A stretch of DNA of 64,000 nucleotides from Paenibacillus pabuli. GTDB lineage: Bacteria > Bacillota > Bacilli > Paenibacillales > Paenibacillaceae. Of this stretch, positions 8,783 to 17,137 are shown one piece after another. Location: contig NZ_CP073714.1 in assembly GCF_023101145.1 (NCBI RefSeq), positions 3,410,001 through 3,474,000 of the forward strand, given 5' to 3'. The translations under genes and the position numbers were made by a program. The notes below the pieces were generated by a model, which saw only the letters and a list, made by a program, of their open reading frames with translations, was not told where the DNA came from and made no database searches. Numbering within the stretch: position 1 is the first letter of the stretch; each line of letters begins with the position of its first letter.

Positions 8783-9858
8783 AGAGGCAGGAGCCTGGAT
8801 TTCTTCATATTGCCAGAAACGTCATTCTGGTATCTCTGGCCCTGTTTTCCTGCTGGACAGCGTCTTTCTACCTTACGAGATATGTATATTCCTTTATCCC
8901 ATGGGAACCGCATGAATTGCTTTCTTTTCTGATTAATGCCATGCTAGGATTCATTTTCTTTGGAATTTGCATTACAATTATAGGTCCGCTGGTTAAAGGC
9001 AGGCAGTACGAATTTTTTAATGAGATGATTCTGGCATTGAAAAGCATTTCCCGGGGCGATTTTCGTGTAAATCTAGACGCTGAATTTGCCAATAGAAATG
9101 GGAGACAGAGAAATCCCCACCCGTTTGTGCAGTTGGTTGAGAGCATCAATGATATGGCAGCAAATCTCAAAGTGATGGAAGATCTTCGTCAGGAATTCAT
9201 CTCCAATGTATCACATGAGATCGGATCACCGCTCACGTCAATCAGCGGGTTCGCTAGAGCGTTGAAAAATAAAGATATGGACCAGGAGACGCGGGAAAAG
9301 TATCTGACGATTATTGAGACGGAATGTGTTCGTTTGTCCAGACTCAGTGATAATTTGATGAAGCTCGCCGTTCTGGATTCATCCGAGCATGCATCTCATA
9401 AAACAACATACCGATTGGACCGGCAGCTGGTGACTCTGGTTCTGGCCTGTGAACCCCAATGGGATGACAAGAAAATTGATATGAATGTAGAGCTGGAAGA
9501 AGTTGAAATCTTTGCTGATGAGGACTTGATGATTCAATTGTGGATTAATCTGATTCATAATGCAATCAAGTTCACACCAGAAGGTGGGAAAATTGATGTT
9601 TTCCTTACACAGACAGAAGGCAAAATCAGTGTACAAATTACTGACAGTGGACCTGGCATCACCAAGCAGGATCAGCTTCGCATATTTGAACGCTTCTACA
9701 AAGCGGATCAATCCCGTACACGTGCCTTGGGCGGCAGTGGGCTGGGCCTTTCCATCGTTCATAAAATTGTGGAGATGCATGAGGGCGCTGTTTCCGTGTA
9801 CAGTGAACCGGGAGAAGGTGCGACATTTACAGTACAATTGCCGGTCCTTTCAGCCTAA
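8779..9858 (+). CDS. Sensor histidine kinase with no large extracellular domain (TCS1)
   Basis: 359 residues, overlapping the regulator gene by ATGA. Two membrane segments (about 13-38 and 50-73) are separated by only a short loop, so it belongs with intramembrane-sensing kinases that often take their signal from an adjacent ABC transporter. A linker and dimerization domain follow, with phospho-acceptor H146 in VSHEIGSPLTSISGF, then the ATPase domain with N box (NLIHNAIKF), DSGPGI and GGSGLGLSI. Sitting behind DrrAB, it may sense the transporter's load or substrate; that link is inference. Confidence 0.92.
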   Translation: MKRQEPGFLHIARNVILVSLALFSCWTASFYLTRYVYSFIPWEPHELLSFLINAMLGFIFFGICITIIGPLVKGRQYEFFNEMILALKSISRGDFRVNLDAEFANRNGRQRNPHPFVQLVESINDMAANLKVMEDLRQEFISNVSHEIGSPLTSISGFARALKNKDMDQETREKYLTIIETECVRLSRLSDNLMKLAVLDSSEHASHKTTYRLDRQLVTLVLACEPQWDDKKIDMNVELEEVEIFADEDLMIQLWINLIHNAIKFTPEGGKIDVFLTQTEGKISVQITDSGPGITKQDQLRIFERFYKADQSRTRALGGSGLGLSIVHKIVEMHEGAVSVYSEPGEGATFTVQLPVLSA

Positions 9859-9870
9859 AAGAATGCCATT

Positions 9871-9912
9871 AAGGGTAATCGATGGACGTTGGTCTGTCAA
9901 TTACCCTTTTTT
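9871..9912 (+). terminator. Rho-independent terminator after TCS1
   Basis: AAGGGTAAT pairs with ATTACCCTT across a loop of about 20 bases and runs into a T tract. It marks the end of the exporter-TCS1 operon. Confidence 0.7.
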
Positions 9913-10002
9913 ATTTCAATTCAATAGGCTTTTTTTGTACAAAATAAGATCATGATAATTTCAGGGAAACCTAATACATAAGGTCGAAGGAGTGAACAAA
10001 CT

Positions 10003-10746
10003 GTGCTGATATCTTCCGCTTACCAAAAGCATCTGATTACCGTGATGAATTCATTCCCGATCCAGCCAAAGTATACTAAAGCACAGCTGCTGATTAATGA
10101 TCTGAAAATAAGCTCTTCGGGTGAGATTGAGATGTTCTATTCTCCCCATAATGAATATATCAATCCTTCCGCAAAAGTCATGCTTGTGGGCATCACACCA
10201 GGGTGGCAGCAGATGGAGATTGCTTATAGAACGGCCATCCAAGCTTTGAAAGAACATCATTCATATGAGCAAGCCTGTAAAGAAGCCAAAATAGCTGCAA
10301 GAATGGCCGGGTCCATGCGTACCAACTTGCTTCAAATGCTTCAGGAAATAGGCTTGAATGAATATGTAAGAGTTTCTCATGTGCAAAGGCTATTTGAAAC
10401 AGATTGTACATGGTTACATACAACTTCCCTAATTCGATATCCAATCTTGGTAAATAAACAAAATTACAATGGACACCAACCTTCCATTCTTAAAAATACA
10501 TTTTTATACCAAGCCGTACTTGAGTCTTTTCTGCCTGAATTGGAACAGTTGAAGCATCCTCTTATTATTCCGTTAGGAAAGTCGGTGGAGGCTGTACTTC
10601 ATCAATTGCTTGATGAACATCGGATAGATAATGGTAAAATTTTATGGGGATTCCCTCATCCATCTGGTGCCAATGGCTCTCGTGTGAAACAGTTTCTTCA
10701 TAATAAGGCGGGGATGCAGAACATGCTGAGGGAATGGCGTGATTAA
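10003..10746 (+). CDS. Uracil-DNA-glycosylase-superfamily-like protein
   Basis: 247 residues, soluble. Two motifs recall the UDG fold: VMLVGITPGWQQ near residue 60, at the place of the water-activating motif, and GFPHPSGANGSR near residue 215, at the place of the HPS/HPSP leucine-loop motif. No iron-sulphur cysteine set is visible, so it is not a typical family 4 or 5 enzyme. GTG 10003 follows GAAGGAG by 10 bases. It stands alone between the TCS1 terminator and an IS200/IS605 element. Function beyond the fold is uncertain: base-excision repair or a nucleic-acid-binding relative. Confidence 0.6.
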   Translation: MLISSAYQKHLITVMNSFPIQPKYTKAQLLINDLKISSSGEIEMFYSPHNEYINPSAKVMLVGITPGWQQMEIAYRTAIQALKEHHSYEQACKEAKIAARMAGSMRTNLLQMLQEIGLNEYVRVSHVQRLFETDCTWLHTTSLIRYPILVNKQNYNGHQPSILKNTFLYQAVLESFLPELEQLKHPLIIPLGKSVEAVLHQLLDEHRIDNGKILWGFPHPSGANGSRVKQFLHNKAGMQNMLREWRD

Positions 10747-10916
10747 ATTTCTTACAGAATCCCCGAACGAGAAAGCCCCATTCTTTAGATGTGGGATGAA
10801 AGTGAGGTCGGATACAGAGTATCACTATTGTGATGCTTCAAGTATCCGAAATGTCTGCGTTCTTAATTTTTTTTTAGATTGTTTCAATTCATTTGTTAAA
10901 CTGATACAATATAGAT

Positions 10917-11315
10917 ATGAATGAATATAGAAGAACAAACACAACCGTATCTTTGTTGAACTATCATTTTGTGTTCTGCCCACGATACAGGAGAAAGATA
11001 TTTCTCAAATTTGAGGTAGAACAGCGCTTCAAGGAACTGGTGCATGAGGTATGTGCAGAGCTTAACATTGTGATTGTTGCCATGGAGTGCGACAAAGACC
11101 ATACACATATGTTTCTCAATGCACTTCCAACCTTAAGCCCTGCTGAGATCATGGCAAAAATAAAAGGAGTCACATCAAAAAAACTACGAGAAGAGTTTCC
11201 CCACCTTCTGCATTTGCCCAGTTTGTGGACACGTTCCTATTTTGTTTCTACCGCTGGACATGTATCCAGTGAGACCATCAAGCGTTATGTTGAACAACAA
11301 AAGACAAGGGGGTGA
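10917..11315 (+). CDS. tnpA: IS200/IS605 transposase TnpA (Y1 HUH family)
   Basis: 132 residues. The HUH motif is H62-T-H64 (DHTHMF) and the catalytic tyrosine is Y124 in KRYVEQQ, the arrangement of single-strand transposases that act at hairpin ends. Length is normal to slightly short. Residues needed for catalysis are all present, so the element may still be mobile. The stop overlaps a GTG in the tnpB frame. No strong ribosome site is visible before ATG 10917, which would fit low expression. Confidence 0.95.
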   Translation: MNEYRRTNTTVSLLNYHFVFCPRYRRKIFLKFEVEQRFKELVHEVCAELNIVIVAMECDKDHTHMFLNALPTLSPAEIMAKIKGVTSKKLREEFPHLLHLPSLWTRSYFVSTAGHVSSETIKRYVEQQKTRG

Positions 11316-11320
11316 AGTAT

Positions 11321-12400
11321 ATGTCTCAGACCATAACGGTTATGGTGAAGCTGCTGCCGACTCAAGAGCAGATCCAACTATTGCAACAAAGTAGTCATGA
11401 ATATATCCGAGTTGTGAATACACTCGTGGCCGAGATGGTAGAAGAAAAGAGAAGGTTGAAGAAGACAACAAAAGACATTCCTGCTAATCTACCAAGTGCA
11501 GTAAAAAATCAAGCGATTAAAGATGCGAATAGTGTGTTCTCTACCAAAGTTAAGAAAAGCAAATACGCAATCATACCGATCCTAAAGAAACCGATTTGCG
11601 TATGGAATAACCAAAACTATTCTTTTGACTTCACGCACATTTCCATTCCATTCATGGTAGAGGGAAAATCTAAGCGTTTAAAAATTCGTGCATTGTTCAT
11701 AGGCAGGGACCATCGAAACGTTGACCTTTTGAAGCATAAACTGGGTACGCTCCGTGTCACGAAAAGCTCAGGGAAGTGGGTAGCCCAAATTGCTGTCACC
11801 ATGCCAACAACTGAAAAAACGGGTATGCGGATTTTGGGCGTTGATTTAGGGCTGAAAGTCCCTGCCGTAGCCATCACAGATAATGATCACGCTCGCTTCT
11901 TTGGGAATGGGCGAGAAAACAAATACAAGAAACGGAAGTTTCGTAGTGTTCGTCAAAAGCTAGGAAAACAAAAGAAAGTGAACGCTATTCGCAAGTTAGA
12001 TGATAAAGAACAACGATGGATGAAAGACAAAGACCACAAAGTCAGTCGTGAAATCGTTCATTTCGCAGTCGAAAATAAGACTTCTGTCATTCGCTTAGAG
12101 CAACTAACGAATATTAGGCAGACGACAAGAACAAGTCGTAAAAACGAAAAGAATCTACACACATGGTCATTCTACCGTTTGGCACAATTCATTGAATACA
12201 AAGCAAATATGGCAGGGATCAAAGTGGAATATGTGAACCCTGCATATTCAAGTCAAACCTGTCCAGAATGTTCAAAAAAGAACAAGGCGCAAGATAGAAG
12301 ATATACGTGTCCATGTGGATTCAAGAAACATCGTGATATCGTTGGGGCGATGAATATTCGCTACGCAACTGTGATTGGCGGTAACAGTCAATCAGCCTAA
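11321..12400 (+). CDS. tnpB: TnpB, RNA-guided RuvC-like nuclease of the IS element
   Basis: 359 residues. The split RuvC site is complete: D175 in GVDLGLK, E260 in IRLEQLTN, D339 in HRDIVGAMN. The zinc ribbon C-P-E-C ... C-P-C-G lies between the last two. TnpB proteins use an omega RNA from the element's right end to cut DNA beside a target-adjacent motif, helping the transposon persist. ATG 11321 has AAGGGGGTG just upstream; an in-frame GTG at 11312 sits on that ribosome site and is rejected. Because all catalytic and zinc residues remain, it is probably active. Confidence 0.93.
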   Translation: MSQTITVMVKLLPTQEQIQLLQQSSHEYIRVVNTLVAEMVEEKRRLKKTTKDIPANLPSAVKNQAIKDANSVFSTKVKKSKYAIIPILKKPICVWNNQNYSFDFTHISIPFMVEGKSKRLKIRALFIGRDHRNVDLLKHKLGTLRVTKSSGKWVAQIAVTMPTTEKTGMRILGVDLGLKVPAVAITDNDHARFFGNGRENKYKKRKFRSVRQKLGKQKKVNAIRKLDDKEQRWMKDKDHKVSREIVHFAVENKTSVIRLEQLTNIRQTTRTSRKNEKNLHTWSFYRLAQFIEYKANMAGIKVEYVNPAYSSQTCPECSKKNKAQDRRYTCPCGFKKHRDIVGAMNIRYATVIGGNSQSA

Positions 12401-12546
12401 GATGCTATATGCACTGTCTTAGGAGGGGTAATGGCATACCCTAATCTTAGCATCTGTCCAAAGCAGAAATGAAATGAGGACGTTAAGCTTAGCTAAGAAT
12501 CCCAATCACTTTAGTGATCTTGCCCCTTTAGGGGTGGGAGTGTCAA
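12401..12546 (+). ncRNA. Probable omega RNA (TnpB guide RNA scaffold)
   Basis: The stretch from the tnpB stop to the element's right end can fold throughout: GATGCT (12401) with AGCATC (12449-12454) enclosing AGGGGTA/TACCCT, then ATCAC/GTGAT (12505-12518), then CCCC/GGGG (12523-12534). In characterised IS605 elements the omega RNA occupies this place, and its guide is the flanking DNA just beyond the right end. Here that guide would start near 12547. Boundaries are inferred. Confidence 0.5.
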
Positions 12547-12608
12547 AAATCCATTAATAGTATAATGATTGCGACTACATGACATGGAAACAGGAAAAGA
12601 GGAAACAA

Positions 12609-13283
12609 ATGCCTACAATACTGGTTGCTGACGATGATCCGAACATTCGGGAACTCGTCTGTTTATTTTTGAGAAATGACGGATTCGAAACGGCTGAAGC
12701 TGCGGATGGCAAGGAAGCGCTGACCGTTTACAACTCATCACATGTCGATCTTGTCGTGCTTGATATTATGATGCCTGTTATGGACGGCTGGGCATTATGC
12801 AAGGAACTCCGCAGAGCCAATCCGGATCTCCCGTTACTCATGCTGACGGCGAGAGGAGAGACTTGGGAGAAGGTGAAAGGATTCGAATTGGGTACGGATG
12901 ATTATTTGACGAAACCGTTTGATCCATTGGAGCTTACCGCACGTGTCCGAGCATTACTGAAAAGATATAAAATTGGCTCCACACACACAATCCAGTTTGG
13001 CAACGTCATTCTGGATCGTCAGACGTATAAGGTGACGAGAGGTACAGAATCGCTTACTTTGCCACTGAAGGAGTTCGAATTGCTGTATAAGCTTGCTGGA
13101 ACACCTGGCCAAGTCTACACACGTGAGCAGTTGATCGATCAGATATGGGGTATTGATTACGCCGGAGATGATCGAACGGTAGACGTACATATCAAGCGCC
13201 TGCGCGAACGATTCGCGACGACACCTGATTTTCGGATTGAAACGGTGCGTGGGCTAGGATACAGACTTGAGGTTTATGAATGA
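12609..13283 (+). CDS. OmpR/PhoB-family response regulator (TCS2)
   Basis: 224 residues. Acid pocket VADDDPNI, phospho-acceptor D52 in VLDIMMPVMDGW, Lys in LTKPFDP, winged helix with RTVDVHIKRLRERF. It differs little from the regulator at 22327: both share long identical runs such as LPLLMLTAR, so they are recent paralogues. ATG 12609 follows AAGAGGA by 6 bases; an ATG at 12579 would have no ribosome site. TATAAT at 12561 may be its -10, but no good -35 remains next to the transposon end, so promoter activity may have been changed by the insertion. Confidence 0.93.
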   Translation: MPTILVADDDPNIRELVCLFLRNDGFETAEAADGKEALTVYNSSHVDLVVLDIMMPVMDGWALCKELRRANPDLPLLMLTARGETWEKVKGFELGTDDYLTKPFDPLELTARVRALLKRYKIGSTHTIQFGNVILDRQTYKVTRGTESLTLPLKEFELLYKLAGTPGQVYTREQLIDQIWGIDYAGDDRTVDVHIKRLRERFATTPDFRIETVRGLGYRLEVYE

Positions 13284-14650
13284 TCAGATCATTATACATT
13301 CGTGTGGTGCTCACCTTTCTGATCTCTGTCATCGCTGGTACAGTTATTTCTTTTTTTATGTCAACCTGGATATTCGAAGATAAATTGAACGAAAATGCCC
13401 GAATTAACATACGCAACTTTGGCCAAGACGTAGTGCAGATATATAAGACGATGCCTCTGGATGAAGCAGAATTATTCGTTAGCAGAATGAAACAGCTTGA
13501 TTCATATCATATTCGAATTTATGATGCAACGGGCAAACTCCAGACTTATGGGAAGCTTAATGGACATAAATCAGCTGCTGTATCGATGGAGCAACTCAAA
13601 AAAGTGTTAAATGGAGGGGTTGTTCAAGACACACCCAAGGGGATCGCTACCGTTCTTTTGGGGCTACCGATCAAGACGGAAATGGGCACAAAAGCGATGT
13701 TTTTGGAAACACTCGCACCGCCCTCCGCCTCTTTTGTAGTCCAGTTTGGCTTAATCTTTGCAAGCTGTTCGTTGATTGCAGGAAGTCTGCTGATTCTGAT
13801 TGCTTCTGTATACCTGGTGAGACCAATCAAGAAATTGACCAAAGCGACCAAACGGATTGCAGCTGGAGATTTCAATGTCAAGCTGAACATCACGCAAAAG
13901 ACTGAAATAGGTACGTTGGCTCGCAGTTTTGAAGAGATGATGCACGATCTGCAGCAGTTGGAGCAGATGCGCAGGGAATTCGTTACAAATGTTTCGCACG
14001 AGGTTCAGTCTCCGCTCACCTCGATATCCGGTTACGCTTCAGCACTGAAGCAAGTAAACCTCTCAGAACACGAGCGGAACCGTTATCTGGATATTATTAT
14101 TGCTGAAGCCAAGCGAATGTCCAAAATGAGCGACAGCCTGCTCAAGCTGAGTTTGCTTGAATCACAGTCACAGCAACTTCGGCTCAATACCTTAAGTCTG
14201 GATGAACAGATCCGGCGGGTTATCGTGGCACTCCAGCCGCAATGGTCTGCGCGCAATATTCATTTCGAGCTTGATTTGGAGAACGTGAAGGTAACGGCTG
14301 ATCACGATCAGTTAAATCAGGTATGGACGAACATCCTGGGAAACAGCATCAAGTTTTCCAATGATGGCGGTATGATTAAAGTCAGTATCGAAGAGGATAT
14401 CAAAAATGTGACTATCCGAATGTCCGACACGGGCATCGGTATTCCCCTTGAAGACCAGAAGCGTATATTCGAGCGCTTTTTCAAGGCGGATCGTTCCCAC
14501 AGTCGTAAATATGACGGCAGTGGTATGGGACTTGCTATCGTTAAACAGATCGTATCGCTTCATCAGGGTGACATCCGAGTGGAAAGTGAATCTGGTCAAG
14601 GGACGACCTTTATCATCACGTTACCCATCCATCCACCAACGGATAGTTAG
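13280..14650 (+). CDS. Sensor histidine kinase with extracellular sensor domain (TCS2)
   Basis: 456 residues, overlapping the regulator by ATGA. TM1 is at about residues 8-28, an extracellular domain of about 125 residues follows, TM2 lies at about 158-180, then HAMP (RPIKKLTKATKRIAAGDFNV). The phospho-acceptor is H240 in VSHEVQSPLTSISGY; the ATPase domain has NILGNSIKFS, DTGIGI and GSGMGLAI. It is closely similar along its full length to the kinase at 22998; the divergence is greatest in the extracellular domain, which suggests related but distinct signals. It probably controls the hydrolase genes just downstream. Confidence 0.93.
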   Translation: MIRSLYIRVVLTFLISVIAGTVISFFMSTWIFEDKLNENARINIRNFGQDVVQIYKTMPLDEAELFVSRMKQLDSYHIRIYDATGKLQTYGKLNGHKSAAVSMEQLKKVLNGGVVQDTPKGIATVLLGLPIKTEMGTKAMFLETLAPPSASFVVQFGLIFASCSLIAGSLLILIASVYLVRPIKKLTKATKRIAAGDFNVKLNITQKTEIGTLARSFEEMMHDLQQLEQMRREFVTNVSHEVQSPLTSISGYASALKQVNLSEHERNRYLDIIIAEAKRMSKMSDSLLKLSLLESQSQQLRLNTLSLDEQIRRVIVALQPQWSARNIHFELDLENVKVTADHDQLNQVWTNILGNSIKFSNDGGMIKVSIEEDIKNVTIRMSDTGIGIPLEDQKRIFERFFKADRSHSRKYDGSGMGLAIVKQIVSLHQGDIRVESESGQGTTFIITLPIHPPTDS

Positions 14651-14710
14651 GCTCGCAGGATAGGCCAATAACTAAAATTTCCATCGGATAATTCAAAACC
14701 GAATTTTCAT

Positions 14711-14759
14711 GCCATGTATAACATGCAAGCTTCCTTGTATGTTATACATGGCTTTTTTT
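14711..14759 (+). terminator. Strong rho-independent terminator after TCS2
   Basis: GCCATGTATAACAT with CAAG pairs with CTTGTATGTTATACATGGC with one mismatch around a 4-base loop, followed by seven T. It separates TCS2 from the hydrolase gene. Confidence 0.9.
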
Positions 14760-14763
14760 GCTT

Positions 14764-14803
14764 GTTCATACTCCGTTCATATTATGGTCATAGGGAGTAC
14801 ATC
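14764..14803 (+). promoter_or_regulatory. Repeat-operator promoter of the first alpha/beta hydrolase gene
   Basis: Three half-sites lie at 11-bp steps: GTTCAT 14764, GTTCAT 14775, GGTCAT 14786. The second takes the place of a -35 box, with a -10-like TACATC at 14798 after exactly 17 bp. An activator bound on this face could replace a poor -35, as PhoB-type regulators do. The same layout is at 15905 and 24438. Confidence 0.7.
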
Positions 14804-14865
14804 TTTGTTGGTTAGGATTGCATTAGCAATTTGTTAGGCCAATATACAGATGAGGATTGGAGCAG

Positions 14866-15855
14866 ATGAATGTGAATCAACAAGCAGGCAAAGAAGTGCG
14901 GACTAAGAGCAAAACAAAAAAAGTGTTAAGCATTTTGTTAAAAGTGCTTGCCGCAATCATTTTAGCAATTTTACTTTTTGTAGCTACCGTATATATCGTT
15001 AATAAAATCAGTAGTTATTCGGAGCAAAAAAGAATGGAGCCGTATGGTCAACAGGTATCCGTAGATGGGAAAAATATGAATGTGTTCATTCAAGGCGAAG
15101 GCGAGGAAACGATTGTGCTTCTGCCGGGTTTTGGAACAGCGTCACCTGCACTTGATTTTAAGCCACTTATCTCGGAGTTAACTCCATATTATAGAGTCGT
15201 CGTGGTGGAACCTTTTGGTTATGGATTAAGTGATCAGACCGAAAGTGAACGCAGTACGGCAAATATCGTCAGTGAAATTCATGAAGCGTTACAGAATCTA
15301 CATATTGATCGGTATATCTTGATGGGTCATTCCATTTCGGGGATCTATAGTCTGGATTATGTGAACAAATATGCAGATGAAATAAGTGCATATATTGGGC
15401 TCGATACCAGTGTTCCAGCGATTAGTGAACAGAAGGTTGAAGCATCAGAAATTGTACCAATTAAATGGTACCGTAACTTGGGTTTCCCACGTTTGCAATT
15501 GAAAATGAGTGATGATCCATATACTGGGCTACCGTATGATGAACAAACCAAAGAACAATTGAACATTCTGATACAAAAGAACATGTTTAATTCAACCCAA
15601 TTAAACGAGATTGTAAGCATGTATTCCAATTTTAAAGCAGCTGAACAGTTAACATTCCCTGTCGATCTCCCGGTTCTTTTCTTTGTTCAAAAGAATCATC
15701 CGGCAGTGGACAATTGGGTTCCCGAGCACGAGAAGTTAATAGAGGACTCTGCGCGTAGTGAAATGGTGCTGCTGGAAGCAAATCATTATTTATACCGTTC
15801 CCATGCCAAAGAAATCGCTGAAAAATTTAGGGGGTTTATAGGAGGAATTCAATAA
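14866..15855 (+). CDS. Membrane-anchored alpha/beta hydrolase (copy 1)
   Basis: 329 residues. A positively charged N terminus is followed by one membrane helix (about residues 25-48), so the catalytic domain should face outside. The nucleophile elbow is GHSIS with S156; oxyanion-region sequence LLPGFGTASP precedes it, the likely His is in EANHYLYR near the C terminus, and an Asp in LDTS follows strand 6. Substrate is unknown. ATG 14866 has AGG 10 bases upstream; a TTG at 14857 is too close to the ribosome site. It is paralogous to the genes at 16011 and 26709 (PYGQ, VDGKNMNV and EPFGYGLSD shared) and has the same promoter type. Confidence 0.88.
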   Translation: MNVNQQAGKEVRTKSKTKKVLSILLKVLAAIILAILLFVATVYIVNKISSYSEQKRMEPYGQQVSVDGKNMNVFIQGEGEETIVLLPGFGTASPALDFKPLISELTPYYRVVVVEPFGYGLSDQTESERSTANIVSEIHEALQNLHIDRYILMGHSISGIYSLDYVNKYADEISAYIGLDTSVPAISEQKVEASEIVPIKWYRNLGFPRLQLKMSDDPYTGLPYDEQTKEQLNILIQKNMFNSTQLNEIVSMYSNFKAAEQLTFPVDLPVLFFVQKNHPAVDNWVPEHEKLIEDSARSEMVLLEANHYLYRSHAKEIAEKFRGFIGGIQ

Positions 15856-15904
15856 CTCCATAGAATAAGCGCCTGTTCCTTAACGTCATAACATTTCCTT
15901 ACTT

Positions 15905-15944
15905 GTTCATATTCAGTTCATATTGACGTCACGGGGAGTACATT
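15905..15944 (+). promoter_or_regulatory. Repeat-operator promoter of the second alpha/beta hydrolase gene
   Basis: GTTCAT 15905, GTTCAT 15916 and CGTCAC 15927 are spaced by 11 bp. The -10-like TACATT at 15939 lies 17 bp after the second half-site. The sequence after it (GGTTAAGATTTCATTAGCA) also resembles that downstream of the 14764 promoter, so gene and control region were duplicated together. Confidence 0.7.
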
Positions 15945-16010
15945 TTCATAGGTTAAGATTTCATTAGCAGTAAAGAAGAAAGCAGAACAAACAGTTCAAG
16001 ACAGGAGAAG

Positions 16011-17000
16011 ATGAGAGTGACACAACCAGAGGAAAAGAAAGCGAAGAATGGATCAAGGGCCAAGAAAGTACGAAACATTATACTTAAAATACTAGGAGCA
16101 ATCGTAATCGCTATTATTCTGTTTCTAGGTATTGTTTATGTCACGAATGTGATCAGTACCAATTCAGAGGCGAAAAAAATAGAGCCTTACGGCCAGCACG
16201 TATCTGTAGACGGGAAAAATATGAATGTGCTCATTCAAGGTGATGGCAAGGAAACGATTGTGCTTCTGCCCGGTTACGGAACAGCAACACCAGTGCTTGA
16301 TTTCAAGTTGCTTATTGATCAATTATCTCCATATTACAAAGTTGTGGCCGTTGAGCCATTCGGTTATGGATTAAGTGATGAAACTGAAAAAGAAAGAACC
16401 ACCGAGAACATCGTAAGTGAAGTTCATGAAGCTCTGCAGCAACTTGATATTCATCAGTACATGCTCATGGGTCACTCTATTGCAGGCATCTACGGCATTG
16501 ATTACGTGAACAAATATCCGGATGAGGTAACTGCTTTTGTCGGTATTGATAGCAGTGTATCCACCCAACCAAGTATTACAGATGCAAAGTTCCCATTAAA
16601 AACGTTTGCTTTTGTCAGAAATACAGGTCTCTTAAGATTAATAATGAAAGTGAGTACAGACCCTTATGAGGGACTTGCATTTGATGAACAGACAGTTGAG
16701 CAGATGAAAATGATCTCGAACAAAAACATGTACAATCCCACGTCATTAAACGAGATGGATCATATTTATTCCAATTTTAAAGGTGCTCAAGGTTTAAGCT
16801 TCCCTAAAGAACTTCCACTTCTTCTCTTTGTACAAGCGAATAATGAAGGGGTAGAGGGATGGATACCGCTGCATGAAGGTCAGATTAAAGATTCGGTCCA
16901 TGGGAAAGTAGTTGCAATGGATGGTTCACATTATTTACATCACACTCAATTTAAAAAAATTGCTGAAGACGTTAGAGCTTTTATGGCCGAAGCAAAATAA
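16011..17000 (+). CDS. Membrane-anchored alpha/beta hydrolase (copy 2)
   Basis: 329 residues, same plan as copy 1: basic N terminus, one membrane helix (about 25-48), extracellular hydrolase domain. The nucleophile is S156 in GHSIAG; the probable acid lies in GIDSS and the His in GSHYLHH. ATG 16011 has ACAGGAG only 3 bases away, so GTG 16017 (spacing 9) may be the real start, costing two residues. It is closer to copy 3 (26709) than to copy 1 in the C-terminal third (WIPLHE, DSVHGKV). It has its own repeat-operator promoter and ends at a terminator, so it is monocistronic. Confidence 0.88.
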   Translation: MRVTQPEEKKAKNGSRAKKVRNIILKILGAIVIAIILFLGIVYVTNVISTNSEAKKIEPYGQHVSVDGKNMNVLIQGDGKETIVLLPGYGTATPVLDFKLLIDQLSPYYKVVAVEPFGYGLSDETEKERTTENIVSEVHEALQQLDIHQYMLMGHSIAGIYGIDYVNKYPDEVTAFVGIDSSVSTQPSITDAKFPLKTFAFVRNTGLLRLIMKVSTDPYEGLAFDEQTVEQMKMISNKNMYNPTSLNEMDHIYSNFKGAQGLSFPKELPLLLFVQANNEGVEGWIPLHEGQIKDSVHGKVVAMDGSHYLHHTQFKKIAEDVRAFMAEAK

Positions 17001-17052
17001 TTATCCTGTAGAAGCCTACTCGTGATTGAACAGATGTGCATGAACGAATATG

Positions 17053-17080
17053 AAAAACCGTCCTGCGTGGGCGGTTTTTC
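17053..17080 (+). terminator. Rho-independent terminator after hydrolase copy 2
   Basis: AAAAACCGTCC pairs with GGGCGGTTTTT around a TGCGT loop. The symmetrical A and T tracts allow termination in both directions. Confidence 0.85.
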
Positions 17081-17137
17081 CATAGTAATTCCAATGCGGA
17101 AGATGTCCGTGATGAAAGAGAGAGAGAGGAAATACAA

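Larger units (their letters stand above)
10765..12546 (+). mobile_element. IS200/IS605-family insertion sequence carrying tnpA and tnpB
   Basis: The element contains an HUH transposase gene and a tnpB gene in the same direction, overlapping at the stop. There are no terminal inverted repeats, as expected. Instead the left end holds a small palindrome (GCCCCAT...ATGTGGG, about 10773-10795) and the right end holds stem-loops ATCACTTTAGTGAT (12505-12518) and GCCCCTTTAGGGG (12522-12534). The outer boundaries are estimates from these hairpins; the exact cleavage sites need comparison with an empty site. It sits directly upstream of the TCS2 regulator gene, so it may have displaced that operon's native promoter. 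Confidence 0.8.
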
